Shown: positions 37,400 to 49,251 of the stretch, in pieces | Position numbering within the stretch: the first letter of the stretch is position 1 | Layout: each line of letters begins with the position of its first letter | Source of the DNA: Diphasiastrum complanatum | Lineage: Eukaryota; Streptophyta; Lycopodiopsida; Lycopodiales; Lycopodiaceae | Assembly (NCBI GenBank): GCA_029204225.1 | Contig: CM055097.1 | Span: 36,129,446 to 36,193,445 of the forward strand | Direction of reading: 5' to 3' | DNA: 64,000 nucleotides | Program-made: the position numbers and the translations under genes | The notes under the pieces: generated by a model | Told to the model about the DNA's origin: nothing | The model's input: the letters and a program-made list of their open reading frames with translations, nothing else | Databases searched by the model: none

Positions 37400-39020
37400 T
37401 TTGCTAGCTTCAACTATTTTTGTGATGACACCACATAGGATCTTATTGGACGATTCCGCTTCCCATTACCTCAAAGATAATATGGCGTGCTGAATCAATG
37501 GATCACAAAAAATTCTTCCAATAGAACTTTGATAATTTCATTGAAAAAATGGCTTTTGCAATCATTGATTATCTCAACCAGGCATCTGAAGCGCACAATA
37601 ATGTGCTTTTATATAAATGTGGCAGTGGTCTTGGCATCAGCCACACTCACAGCCTTGGCTTCTACCCATTTGTCTTATAGGCATAAGTTCTCCATTCAGT
37701 GGCAAAAGCTATTTTGTGTTGATCATCGGCGCAATTTTTACTTGATTGTAGCCACTGAAACCATCCAAGAGACTATAGGCTTCTACTCCTGTTACGCGAT
37801 CTAGGACACTCTCTCTGAAGGGTCGTGGAAAGTGATCTTTCTTTGTAACAAAGTTTAGTGCCTTAAAATTTACATAGATTCGCATTTTGCCATTTTTCTT
37901 GGGTACTATGACTATCGGTACCCATTCTGTATGCACAATTTCATAGATGACATCGACGTCGAGCAACTTTTGTAACTCCTGTTTGATTAACTTTGCAGAG
38001 TTCGGATTGTGTCAGTAATATCGGCTCACCTTGGGGACTGATTCATCCACCAAGGGTATGGTATGCTAGACTTCGATTTTGACAATATACCCTTTAAATC
38101 CTTGTATGTCCATGAAAAATAGTCTCTATATTCCTTCAACAAATTATGTATCCATGTGAATTAAGTGGGTGCCAATTGTACTCTCACATGAACAATCTTG
38201 TCTTCTTCATTTGGCTGCGCTAGGTTCGTTGGTTGCATTTCAGCTGGTCCTTCGAAGACTTGTTTCTTATCAATTTGATCTTTGACAGGCTCTCATTGTG
38301 CCTTCGACAATATGATTACCACGTCGTCTAAGGTATAGAAATCTTGTGAACTGCTGCTCGGTGAGATTCCTCCTTCAGCATATTGATCTTAGCATGACTA
38401 GTTAGTTGTGGACTTCTAGTCATCTGAGATGATGATGCAAAATGTTGTTCCAATCAGATGGATTTCAAGGAGTCTAGCACTTTTTTTTTGTCTTTTCGAA
38501 TGGCTACATCCTTGTTATCGCTCTAAAAAACTAGCTTGATATTCGCCTCGTGATTATGAATATCTTCATCTACTATAGCTATTACTTCTTCCGGTAAATC
38601 ACTCCAACGGATGACCTGACTGTAGCATTGTTTCATCTGGTTCTTCTTTGAGGCAGATGCCTTGGGTGGCTCAACCTTAGAAATGTTGGCTAACGGGGAT
38701 TTCTGAGGAGATTGAGCTAGTACTTTTCTAATGCCATATCGATCATGATCCATGTGTTGCAAGATCTTCTCATCTGTCAGCTCGGCTTCTTCATTATATA
38801 AAAATGCATGTTGCTAGGGTACCATATCGTCTTCAACTCTCTCGGAAATAGGTTTCGTTGCCAACCATGCCACATTAGTCATATTCACCCCGTAAGTAAT
38901 TGGTGTATCTAGGGTGAATCCCTTTGGTGAGAAAGTGATGGGTTCAGTATTCGAATCTAGTTGACATGTATGCCCATCCATACAATCAACTGTAGCTAAT
39001 GCTTTCATCCATCATACAAT
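37400..39020 (-). pseudogene. Ty3/gypsy pol and gag-region relic
   Basis: The frame 37966-37709 matches the Ty3 reverse transcriptase entry: WVPIVIVPKKNGKMRIYVNFKALN, then KKDHFPRPF and YSLLDGFSGYNQVKIAP (fingers/palm, first RT Asp region). Upstream frames 39008-38814 and 38762-38523 are in an order compatible with gag/protease sequence but have no diagnostic motif. Stops and frame changes are frequent, and the YxDD palm is not seen, so it is dead. Confidence 0.7.
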
Positions 39021-39099
39021 GTCTATTTGAGAATCATAATGAGCACCCTTGATTGGGTTAGGGCAATCAATATTGTTACATACTTATGTAACTAGCAGT

Positions 39100-39800
39100 A
39101 CTCCAGTGACCTATATGTCGATTTAGTGTTGAGGGCCAAATGGCAAATGGGCGCCCTCCTCCCCTCATATAGATGGCAAATGGCACCCATCAATACACTA
39201 TGGAGTTCCATGCACAACCAATGATAAAGAGAGAGGCCTAGGGGAGTTAAAAAACCTTCATAGGCTTATGGAAGGTCAAGAGACTTCTTCCATAACCTAT
39301 GACTCTTTGAATTCCTTTCTTGTGGGAGTTGAGAACTCAATGGACACCTTGGAAGTGCACCCTCCTACTAAGTCCCATTGTCCAAGTTGTGCCTATATAC
39401 TTTGGTCCAAGACCAATAAAGTGATATGGTTCAAGGTTGAGGCCCAAGGTTTAGAAAAATAGCCAAAACACCCATGGTATTGACTTTCTAGTACCTTACT
39501 AGGTTCCATACCTCCGACCAAGGCATAGACACCTACCTGCCCTTATCCAAGGACACTAGTATCTTAATCTAAAGTCACATACCCTTAATACTAAGGATAC
39601 CCCTTATCCAAGGGTAAAAGATCTCTTTTGTTTGCTATGCTTATGCTCTAGTGTGGCTACTAGTGTATAGATTGTTTTCTTGTGTGTACTATGCTTAGGG
39701 ATTGGAACTTGTTTATGGTATGGGACATAATTAGGGTTTGGATCTTGAGTATGCTATGGTTTGTGGTGGTATGCTTGTGATTAGCTATTGGTTAGCAATG
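39100..39800. repeat. Dispersed repeat, copy 1 (also at 63.1-63.8 kb)
   Basis: Shares with 63290-63770 long near-identical stretches (CTCCCCTCATATAGATGGCAA, GGAGTTCC(A/G)TGCACAACCAATGA, GGTCAAGAGACTTCTTCCAT). The segment 39650-39700 is the reverse complement of 63235-63275 (GCTCTAGTGTGGCTACTAGT), so the two loci are rearranged relative to each other. Probably LTR or interior of a Ty3-type element. Confidence 0.75.
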
Positions 39801-39960
39801 GAGTGCTAGATTAGCCAAGTTGTAGGATTGCATGTGCTGAATGGTTGGGTGGTGAATGCTTGAGGTCACTTGTTATTTACCTTTGTGATTAAGATTAGGG
39901 ACACAAGTGGAGGAGAGATCCATGGAGGCTTGAAGATCCTTATTTGCAAGTTGAGGCATC

Positions 39961-41094
39961 CTAGCTTGGAGTTTCACATGCACTTGCATTTTCATGCACA
40001 TCTAACTTGAAAATGCCTCCAGATCTAGATCCACTTGCTAGGATCTCATCACCTTTCTTTATAAAATAGTTATTGACATTGAATTCCACTTCAAAACCAT
40101 CATCAAATAACTTTCCAGCACTAATCACATTCTTTGTGATATTAGGAACATAAAGTACATTGGAAAGTGATAAACTCATAGAAGATGCAAGATTCAAGGA
40201 GCAAATTCCAACTCCTTCGAATGGAACATGTATATTGATTTCTCAGAATCTAGAACAGATTCAATAGAATCAAAAAAATATTTGGTGCAACTCATGTGTG
40301 ATGTAGCACCACTATCAATATACCAAGATACATCATTAAAGGGTAAAGAGGAGAAACTAGACATCATGAGGGATGCCACTCCACAACTTGCATGTGAGTC
40401 TTCTATGATAAAATTGGCTTGATCTTCTTGAGTCTTCTTCTTGAAAATAGAAGAATGAGTTCTTCTACTGCTCTTTGTCCTTTGCTTTGTCCTTTGATTT
40501 GTTCTTGGTGAAGGCTTGAGAAAATTTGTTCTTGCTCCTCCCTCTTGACTTTTGCCTGCATTCTTCAGTAATAAGTAGCTCCTCCTTGATAGCATAAGTT
40601 CGCACAACATTTGCATACTCTTCTCTAAGTCCATTAAGGACTACTTGAACAAGTTGACTATTCTCTAGAGTATCTCCTATGCATGCTATCTCTCTGTGAA
40701 GATCTTTAACTCTCATTACAAAACTTGAAGGAGTTTCATCAACTCTTTGAAAACTAGAAAATATCTGATTTCTAAGAGTAAGAAGTCTTGATGTGAACTT
40801 TGCTTCAAAAATATTTTTAGGAGTTTCCCAAGTCTACTTGGTTGAGGTACATGAACTTATTTCTCTCAACATCTCATCAGAGATGTTCAATTTGATGATA
40901 TGAAGAGCAATCTTTGCTCTCTTCTTGAATCTCTGAGCCTCATCATAAGCTTCAGGTTCAACTTCAATTCCTAATACTATGTCCATTACACCATATAGAA
41001 TCAACAAAGAATCTTTCCTATCCTTCCAAACTGAATAGTTGGAGGAATCTAGTCCCTCACTAGCTTCAAAAAGAAAATCTCCTACAAATGCCAC
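39961..41094 (-). pseudogene. Copia Gag-protease relic
   Basis: In order on the minus strand: Gag N-terminus (41094-40834, MAFVGDFLFEASEGLDSSNY, KKRAKIALHIIKLNISDEM); Gag middle (40716-40465, LVQVVLNGLREEYANVV); protease (40634-40194) with DVSWYIDSGATSHMS, an intact DSG active site; post-protease region (40197-39961) with SNVLYVPNITKNV. The CCHC knuckle is not visible. At least two frame changes separate the parts. The relic stops abruptly at 39960 against the dispersed repeat, losing integrase and RT. Confidence 0.85.
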
Positions 41095-41099
41095 GAATG

Positions 41100-42450
41100 T
41101 GAAGACTTCTTGTAAATGGACAACAATATGTTGCTACACTTCTCACTATAGGAATTGAGTGTGTTGCTTCTTTTTTACTATAGAAACCAAAACAATCGGT
41201 TGTACTACCAAATCCTATGCAAAATCTTGCAACTAAATTTGAGATAGGTCTCAAATATTCCACCAGAACAAGACAAACTAGATCAATCTCTCAAAATGAA
41301 TTGGAATATAGACAAATTTTGGTTCTTTCTTCTTTTGGCATGTGTGAAATGCTTAAAGACAACACTATTGACTCAAATAAACTCAAATTGTATGAAACAA
41401 TGTGTTACATGACTCAAATTTTTTTCTAGATCTCAAGTTTGTTGAATTAGTATACACAAAAAATGGATTTGAATATGTTGCTTCTCTTTTACAATAGGAA
41501 CAAAAAATAATTGGGTATTCTACCAAATCCTATGCAAAAAATAATTGGGTATTCTACCAAATCCTTGCTCACAACTAAAAATCAACAGTTATGTGAGTCT
41601 GCTCACAACTAAAAATCAATCACTTTGAATTTGGATCTAGCCTCTATCTTCTGATGAAGCACTTACAATTATGATGTCAAATTTTCCCACTTGTTTCAAA
41701 TGAATGAAAAACACTTTAGAAACACACATTCAACTCAAACACAACCCTTTGTGTGAAAAGATGTGACTATGACTACATAATCTTGTCTTATCCAAATCTA
41801 TCTCAGATTATCTACAAAAAACTGTGAATGATGAATCTTGAATGCAATATATTCAAATCAAAAAGTGTCCACTCGGGTTTTCAAGTCTCTCCCTACCCCT
41901 CTTTAAGAGCTTATAACTCCTACTAGGATCATCAGGAATGTGATTTTCTGGTGAGCTTTTTGGGTGAGCTTTGTTGGGCAAGCGTTTTTGCAATTGGAGT
42001 GAGCTTTTTGGCATTTATTCTGATATCATTTCAAGTGCATTATAAATTAAAGATGTATTCCAATGATATTTTGCCAAGTGTGAATGATTGTTAATAAGTG
42101 GAGGTGGTGAATGTGTAAGCCATTAGCCAACTTCCACAAGTCGTGTGTTGGCTGGTCCAAAACAAAACGAGACAAAGACAAAACAAATTCTTACCTGGAA
42201 AAGCATGGATACCCATTAAATGCATAAAAAAAACCAAAGCATTATATTACAAAAGTTGCAAATTTTTTAATCTTTATTAATAAAACACAACAAGAAAGTT
42301 ACAACAATAAAAAACTACAAAACTAACTAGAGTATAAATATGATTAATAGAATTCTAAAATTGGTCAGATTAATATAGAGATTGATCATATGGCCCAACA
42401 AATACTTTGTACTACGACAGAAAATCATTTTTGATATCTAAACATCATTA
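41100..42450. other. Intergenic with short tandem duplications
   Basis: Two adjacent small duplications near 41500-41620: ATAATTGGGTATTCTACCAA twice and GCTCACAACTAAAAATCAA twice. Otherwise nothing recognised; it may include the decayed leader/LTR of the copia relic at 40-41 kb. Confidence 0.5.
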
Positions 42451-42456
42451 TAAGAA

Positions 42457-45400
42457 CTAGTTAAATGTCAACTCAAGTTGAAATCCTCCCACGGTCAACA
42501 CATCAACTTCAACCTGTGACAAATTTGTTCTTTCAAGGACAGGCCATATGTTGGGAAGTTTTCTTGGGATTGGAGTGATGCTTTCATCAGGAGTCCATGT
42601 GTGAGTGAAATTATTATTGCAAACCCACATCATTTGTTGTGTCTTTCCATTTACATGAGTCCTTGTGGAGAAAAAGCTTGTGTGGGGGTTCCTTTTGTTG
42701 AGCCAACTATTGCACGATTGCATTTACCCTTCTTTTGTATCCACCCCATACATTTCACACGACTATTAATGGATGTTCTCCTAATTGCCCAAAAGGAGTT
42801 ATGTATTTTCTGCTCTACAATAATTTGACCATCTTGAAGCGTGTCCCCCAGGTCTTGTGAAGTTGATGGCATTGGATCGACTTGTCGACTAGCACTACCA
42901 TCAACTTGAAAGTTGATCCTCTTTGGACGACCCTTTTCTCTAAGATTTTTATTGACATAGTTGTATTCCGGCCTATGGCTACTCCCATCCTCAACATCCA
43001 CAACTATGGAGGGCCTTCTCTTTTGTGGAATAGTCTCTTTGTCACCCTCTAAGCATGTTCGATGGTGATACATCGGAGTGCCTATTGTAGTTTCTCTTGT
43101 TGTTCTTGCCACCTCTTGTGGCCTAGCTTTTTTCCTACTTGAACTTCTATCAATCAAGTTTTCCAAGCTTGGACCAGCTCTGAGATGTTTTCCCTCTAGG
43201 TATACATGTTGCTTAGCACTCTACAAAAGGGCATTTTCCATATCAGTGACAACAGCATCATATAATGATAGTTTTCCTTTGTTACCTTCACCAACAAGCC
43301 AACTACCATGTTTTGATTCTGAAAGATTTGTTCTGGGGGTGTTTGCTGCATCTTCGCTATCCAGCACCTAAGTGCATCAGTGAAAGTACAACATTGACTT
43401 AGGCAAGAAGTAATGACAAAGCTATTAGGAAGAAAACCAATTCAATACTGTTAAAAGAGTATTACTAAAAATTGCACGTCTTTGAGAACAAATGTAAGAT
43501 TTGATTATAAAAAAAAACAATTGCAATCTATTGCACTTACAGCCACCATAAAATCACCCCAATGTGGTATTCACAGGTTCCACCAATTCAACCAGATGTC
43601 CAATGCGGCAATATCACATTCTTTTATTCTTCCAATTCTCCACCATTGCCTGATTACACGTATTGCTCCAACGCAGCTTCCTTGGTTGGCGATGTCCTCC
43701 ATTTCTCACACATTGCCTTATGTTCATCTTGATATTCCTTCAAGATATAGGCAGTTGTATGTCTCACAAGGCTTTGTTTCTGATGGAAGAGACATGATCT
43801 TTCATGATATTATCCGGGTCACCATTATATACAGTGCAGAGTGCTCTTCAATTTGCTTGAGCCTCATTGTCCATGAACCCAAAGAAATTTGCTTTGGCAT
43901 GGCCTTGACATTCCATCACTGCATTTAACATCTCCCAGAATAAAAATTGTGCTTGTGTATCCTCCTCTTTCATCTCGCATGTTGCTATGGTTAGTAGTTC
44001 TTGTATGCTGAAAAAACAATACATATTTTATATACGTCATGGTACTTTAGAAAAAAAATGCAAGAGATTTTTTTTGTCTCAGTTGGTTGTGATACCTTGG
44101 GTCATATACATGACATGCCATTGTTGACCATCCAATTACTCGTCTAGTATGGTCAAATTGTACCCATGTATTTTTTAGATCCCCATTGCTTGACCGTCTC
44201 ATTCGATTCACCAAATCAAATCCTGAAACAGGCCCCTATGAAGAAGACTATCAAGACCATTGCCTAGAGGCATCCACGTGCTCTTTGCCTTTGAAACCAT
44301 CTTACGTGGCCTGAAATAAACCGTTCCAAGAGAATCTTCAACACCAGATGGTTATCTGATCAAAAATAAAATATTTCATTTGCCAATGTGTAGTGTAGTG
44401 TTATATGGTGTTTGATGTGGACTTCAATCCATGCCCATGCTTTGGTAGATACCTAGGGCTTGTGCCCACAAAATGAAACAAACAAATCTAACTTTTCAAA
44501 ACAATAAATATGCACTTAAGAAATTACCTTCTATTTTGCACAAGGGGAGTCAGCTCATCAAGAATATTTGCTAGCTCTACATCTCCAACAACCTTGCCCA
44601 TCTTGCGATTGACCCTCACCAGTGATTTTGTGATGAGGTCCTTTGCAATGATCATTTGCACTTTTCTTGGACCTGCCTTCATGCCTGTCTTTATTGCGCT
44701 TGCAACCAATTCTCTAGTATTCTCAATACTCCTCTTTGACGTTCCAGACTGGACCTCGTGCTTATGGTGTCCTATGTGTATCCAACAATCTCATTGTACT
44801 TGGATCATTTGGCATCACGTAGTATGCCATGCATGCACAATTGTCCACACAAGTCGCATGTTTTTTACGAAAATTACATGTGATGCTTCCATCATTGTCT
44901 GCCAATACACCCAATGAACATCTCTTCTTTAATGAGCCAGTGAAAAATGCTCTATTGTTTTGGAAATTATTTCTTTTAAATGAACAAGAAAGACGTGAGC
45001 ATTCGAATACGCCAACACAATAACTAACACAAACTATCCCTGTAAATGCTACATTGCTTGGTGACTGGTTTGGTCCATATATGACCATCAAACTTGTGTT
45101 CCATTCCATGCATCCCACTAAACTTGCCAAAGATAGGGGGGAAATCAAAGACAATATCACCATCATAATATCTTGGAAGTTCTTCTAGTTGTTTGTGTGT
45201 ATTAATCCTGTTCCATTGTAACATCATGACGACAAAGGAGAGGACTATCTAGCTCAATTGTAGTTGCATTTGATATTTTTTGTACTCCAAATGGTGGTGT
45301 GTCCATATGAAAGATATGATCATCACACTCATCCTCTGTATCACTACCATCTAGGTCTATTGTTTGGGAAGGCCCACTTTGCATTGGCATGTCTTTCATC

Positions 45401-45690
45401 TGCCTTTGGTCACTTCTCTCATGTATCACCACAACATAGTGAGCTGATAATGAAGAGTCCAATATAAAGTGGACTTTTCCCTCAACGTCTATATGTTCTT
45501 TCATTTGGATGAACTTGGAATCTCCACTTTGTTCGATGATAGCATTGAAGCTTTCAAAGGTATATGCAGTTCCCAAGGTACTCTTCAAGTTACCCTTGCT
45601 GACAATAGCTTTGCCATCATTTAGCGGGATTGTAACAATGCCAGTGATACTCATTGGAAACTCAATTGTCGCATTCATCATACCTGTCAC
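42457..45690 (-). pseudogene. MULE-like DDE transposase relic
   Basis: Blocks on the minus strand, in order. 45690-45202: N-terminal region with an acidic stretch (DLDGSDTEDECDDH). 45166-44762: Cys-rich ADNDGSITCNFRKKHATC, then CACMAYYVMPND, passing by a frameshift into KHEVQSGTSKRSIENTRELV and AKDLITKS. About 44010-43650: CEMKEEDTQAQFLFWEMLNA, FFGFMDNEAQAN and, after a frame change, CLFHQKQSLVRHT. About 43600: WLNWWN...IPHWGDFM. 43166-42457: basic and Pro/Ser-rich tail ending LPNIWPVLERTNLS. An Asp followed some 20 residues on by C-x2-H resembles the second catalytic Asp and C..H of Mutator-like transposases. That family call is inference. In-frame stops show it is inactive. Terminal inverted repeats were not found. 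Confidence 0.5.
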
Positions 45691-46165
45691 TCATCCAACA
45701 AGGTTTGTGGATTACACAGTTCATGCCACTTGGTTTTAATTAGAAGTTTAAGTCCTAGGTAGGCCTTGCATAGTCCTAACTTTGAATGCCTAACTAATGT
45801 GTGTGATCACTTTGCTACTTCAATCTCCACTAGAGAAAAAACTCCATATTTTGAAGGTTTGAGTGGCAATATATTGTGAGGATATGAGTGACAAACGAGG
45901 ACTTTAGGGTTGATAGTTTACATCAAAGAACTTTTATAGAGCACAAAAAAATAGTGGACAAGTCTTCTGTATCCAAAAGACATCTTTCACACTAAGAATG
46001 ACAAATATGAACATTTGTGGATGATAGAGGAGGACTCTCATTTGTGGTTGTTTTGATCGATAGATTGTTTTCCTACTAGGTGATTATTAATTCCCCATCC
46101 CATTCTCTACACGAGTCTTGTTGTGATCTTGGAATAACGATAGGACAATCTTCATGCAAATTCTG

Positions 46166-47178
46166 TTAGATTTTTTAGAATAATGGCAAGTTGCCAAGTC
46201 AAGAAAGCCAAGCTAGTCAAGAAAGCCAATCCATTATTTTAATGCTTAGTAATAAATCAATGAAACAATCATTCTAGGGAAAGTAACCTATGAAAGATGA
46301 GATTCTGTCTTTAGCAAAATTTGCTCATTTTATGAGCTAAATTCTATCATGCGCCGGCGTAGGATAGTTCTCAGTCATGAAACGAGCAAAGCTTGCTCAT
46401 TCTGTATGCTTAAATCTATCATGCGCCAGCGCATGATAGATTTGTGTGAAGTTTTTAGCACGTGTGAACTTCACCACACACCCTACAGGATCTTACTGAG
46501 GTGTTGTAATTGTACAAGATTGATCAAAGAACAATATGCTTGAAAAATCTAAGGCAAGAGCACAATGGCCTACATCCGATGAAAAAATTTAACTCTTCAC
46601 TATGAGAAATGAACGTCAGAAATAATTCTAAGTGTTCAGCATGGGAAAAAGAGGCTGCTCTCAAGTAGAGAGAGAAAATCATACATAGAAAACTCGGGTA
46701 GAGAGAGAATGAGTCCAAAACACCAAAATCTCAATATTCACAATAATGGCAAAACATGCCCACTTTCCCTACATGAGAGAGACTCGAATTCCTACAGTGG
46801 AGTTGCATGGAAAGTCCACTTAACTGAACTAATTCACCTACCAGAGATCCACATGTGTAACTGCATGCATGTATGGTTCATGTACTGCATGTCAACTCAT
46901 AAAATTGCCTAGACTTGTGTAGATCACAGAAACTACTTTGCATGTTGCATGCATTGATTGCATGTGGCTTGCATGCATACAGTAAGACTTTGCATGCTAT
47001 CAAAACATTTGCATGTCATTACAATTGAACCTATCTAACTCAAATCCGAGCTACACTAGAAGGATTTGTGCTCAATTCACACTCCTTATATGTACAACAT
47101 GAAAATTAGTGGAAATTATCATGGTCATTACCCCAAACTCGAGATAGGAAGATAATATTTTAATAATCTTCACACTCC
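46166..47178 (-). mobile_element. Probable copia 3' LTR beside relic D (outer edge uncertain)
   Basis: The inner edge ...AATAATCTTCACA (47178) abuts a purine-rich tract (minus strand AAGGAGGAG) right after the RNase H end. The outer edge at TGTTAGATTT is a guess. The LTR contains an inverted repeat at 46412-46443, a partial older copy of the same segment at 46321-46375, and a cluster of GCATGC/CATGCA motifs. Confidence 0.45.
46412..46443. repeat. 32-bp near-perfect palindrome (15-bp arms, 2-bp spacer)
   Basis: AAATCTATCATGCGC (46412-46426), CA, GCGCATGATAGATTT (46429-46443): the arms are perfect reverse complements. A diverged version, TTCTATCATGCGCCGGCGTA, lies about 70 bp upstream within a duplicated segment that starts TTGCTCATT in both copies. 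Confidence 0.95.
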
Positions 47179-47188
47179 TCCTTAAAAT

Positions 47189-48489
47189 TTATGTTCCTAT
47201 CAACATAGTTTTCGAAATGAGGCCAAGGTTAGACCTCATCTTCATAAAGACATTCTTGAGTAGAGGCTTGGTGAGAAGATCTACAACACAATCTGAAGAT
47301 GAAACATGCTCCAATGAGATCTCTCCTCCAATGACTTTTTCTCTTACAAAATGATGAGCCACTTCAATATGCTTGCTCCTTGCATGAAAGACTGGATTAT
47401 TTGCAAGAGCCTGAGCAGAAATGTTATCATTCTTGATAATTGGTAAATCTTCATCTGCATAACACTTAAGCTCCAAAAGTAGCCTTTTGATCCATAAAAC
47501 CTCCTTTGTTGTGGTTGTAAGAGATTTGTATTCAGCTTCACAGGATGATAAGAAAATAGTTGTCTGCTTCTTTGACAACCAAGAAACCAAATTTCCTCCA
47601 AGAAATATAGTGTAAGCACTTGTGGCTTTTCTATCCAACCTGTCTCCTACAAAATCTAAATCTGAAAGAGCAATCAAAGTCATATCTTCTCTTTCATAGT
47701 ATAGTCCATAATCCAAGGTAGAAGATATATACCTCAAGACTCTTTTAGCCAACTTCCAATGATATAGCTTTGGATCCTGCATGTGTTGACTCAGCTTATG
47801 AACACAAAAGCTTAGATCAGGCCTAGTCATTGTTAACCAAATAAGTGAGCCAATAAGACTCCTATAAACAGTGATGTCCTGAAAGGATTTTTCATCATCT
47901 TTAATAGGAACTTTTACTGTGTGCTCCATAGGTGTATCTATGTCTTTATAGTTCTCCATATGAAATTTTCTGAGCATGGAAAGTGCATTTCTACTTTGGC
48001 TTATAAATGCATGACCTTTCCAAAAATATATTTCAAGGCCAAGAATATAGTGAAGAACTCCTAAGTCCTGCATTTTAAACTCAATACCAAGTGCATGCTT
48101 AGTTTCTTCAACTAACTTCTCACTGTTTCCACAAAGAATGATATCATCTACAAAGATGAGAAGAATAATTACAAAGCTATCTACAAACTTATAATACAGA
48201 GAAGGGTCATATTCACTTAGACAAAATCCGAGTGATATGAGATAATAATTGAGCCTTGCATACCAAGACCTTGGTGCCTGTTTCAGTCCATACAGACTTT
48301 TGAACAAAAGACAAACTTTTGATTCATCACCTTCCTTCACAAAACTTGGAGGTTGCTCCATATAAATCTCCTCCTCAAGGTAACCATTGAGAAATGCATT
48401 AGAAACATCAAACTAGAACATACTCCATTTGTGAAAACATGCAAGAGGGATGAGTATTTGAATTGTTACCATCTTTGCAACTGGTGCAA
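47189..48489 (-). pseudogene. Copia RT-RNase H relic (element D)
   Basis: The open part (48361-47189, 390 codons) begins MEQPPSFVKEGDE and contains YGLKQAPRSWYARL, the RT palm FVDD, PMEHTVKVP, the RNase H motifs SDLDFVGD, SSCEAEYKSL and KNDNISAQALANNPVFHARSKH, and LTKPLLKNVF at the end. It corresponds to about residues 759-1143 of element A. Upstream, RT text (VAKMVTI, NAFLNG) is recognisable to about 48489 but contains a stop codon. Gag, protease and integrase are missing, and RT sequence is joined directly to a leader-like sequence with its own primer site (48573-48585). Enzyme motifs remain, but the truncated start makes it inactive. Confidence 0.88.
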
Positions 48490-48572
48490 TCGCCCTCCTT
48501 CAAAATGATTCTAGCACCAATGCTTTCTCCAAAATGAAGATATTTGGATCATCATCTAAGCTCTTTGACTTG

Positions 48573-48585
48573 GCTCTGATACCAT
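48573..48585 (-). promoter_or_regulatory. Primer-binding site next to relic D
   Basis: Minus strand TGGTATCAGAGCC, an exact copy of the plant copia initiator-Met site, directly adjoining an LTR start. Confidence 0.85.
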
Positions 48586-49251
48586 GTAGAATTTCATAGT
48601 TTTGGACTAAATTTGATCTACAAATGATCACAAAGAGTAATTGGTAGCTTGGATTCTTGATCTACATCAAGACTAGCTTCCAATTCTAGCTTCTAGTTGA
48701 CAAATTTTGTGATTTCAAGCAAGAACAATCAAGAAATAATGATCCACGGCTTCACACGTGTGAAGTATGCTACTGTATGACCTAATAACAAAGAATTAGT
48801 TTACTTATGAGATACTTAGCATTCATCCACAAAGAAAGTGCTTAAGAGAGTGAAAATCACAAGATTGCTCCACAAACCAATGTTTCTCATCATTAGCTTC
48901 TCAATGGATCCATCATGGATCAAGTACACAATTACCATAATCCCTGTCTAAATTGCATCCAACACGCGTGGGATAACTCATTGTACTCAACCATATCCAC
49001 TTTGGATAAGATCTATCTCATTTGCCACATCATCCGTTGGTGGTTTGTGTTGACCTTCTAGATTCCTACAATCTAGGACCTAACTCCTATAATTTAGGAG
49101 ATTTCATGTTTGACTCAAATGAAAGCTAAATAAAATGGATCTGAATATTACAAGTGTCATTTCACACGTGTGGACAGGTCCTCACATGTGTGGATCCACA
49201 TAGATGTCAAATACATTGCAAAAACCATGTGAAAATTGCTAAATTCTAACA
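48586..49251 (-). mobile_element. Copia 5' LTR next to relic D (outer edge inferred)
   Basis: Begins TGTAGAATTT at the primer site. The end at ...AATTCTAACA (49251) is inferred. It contains CTTCACACGTGTGAAG (near 48753), TTTCACACGTGTGG and CTCACATGTGTGG (near 49165-49190). Its ends do not match the LTR at 46166-47178, so the locus is a mosaic. Confidence 0.55.
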
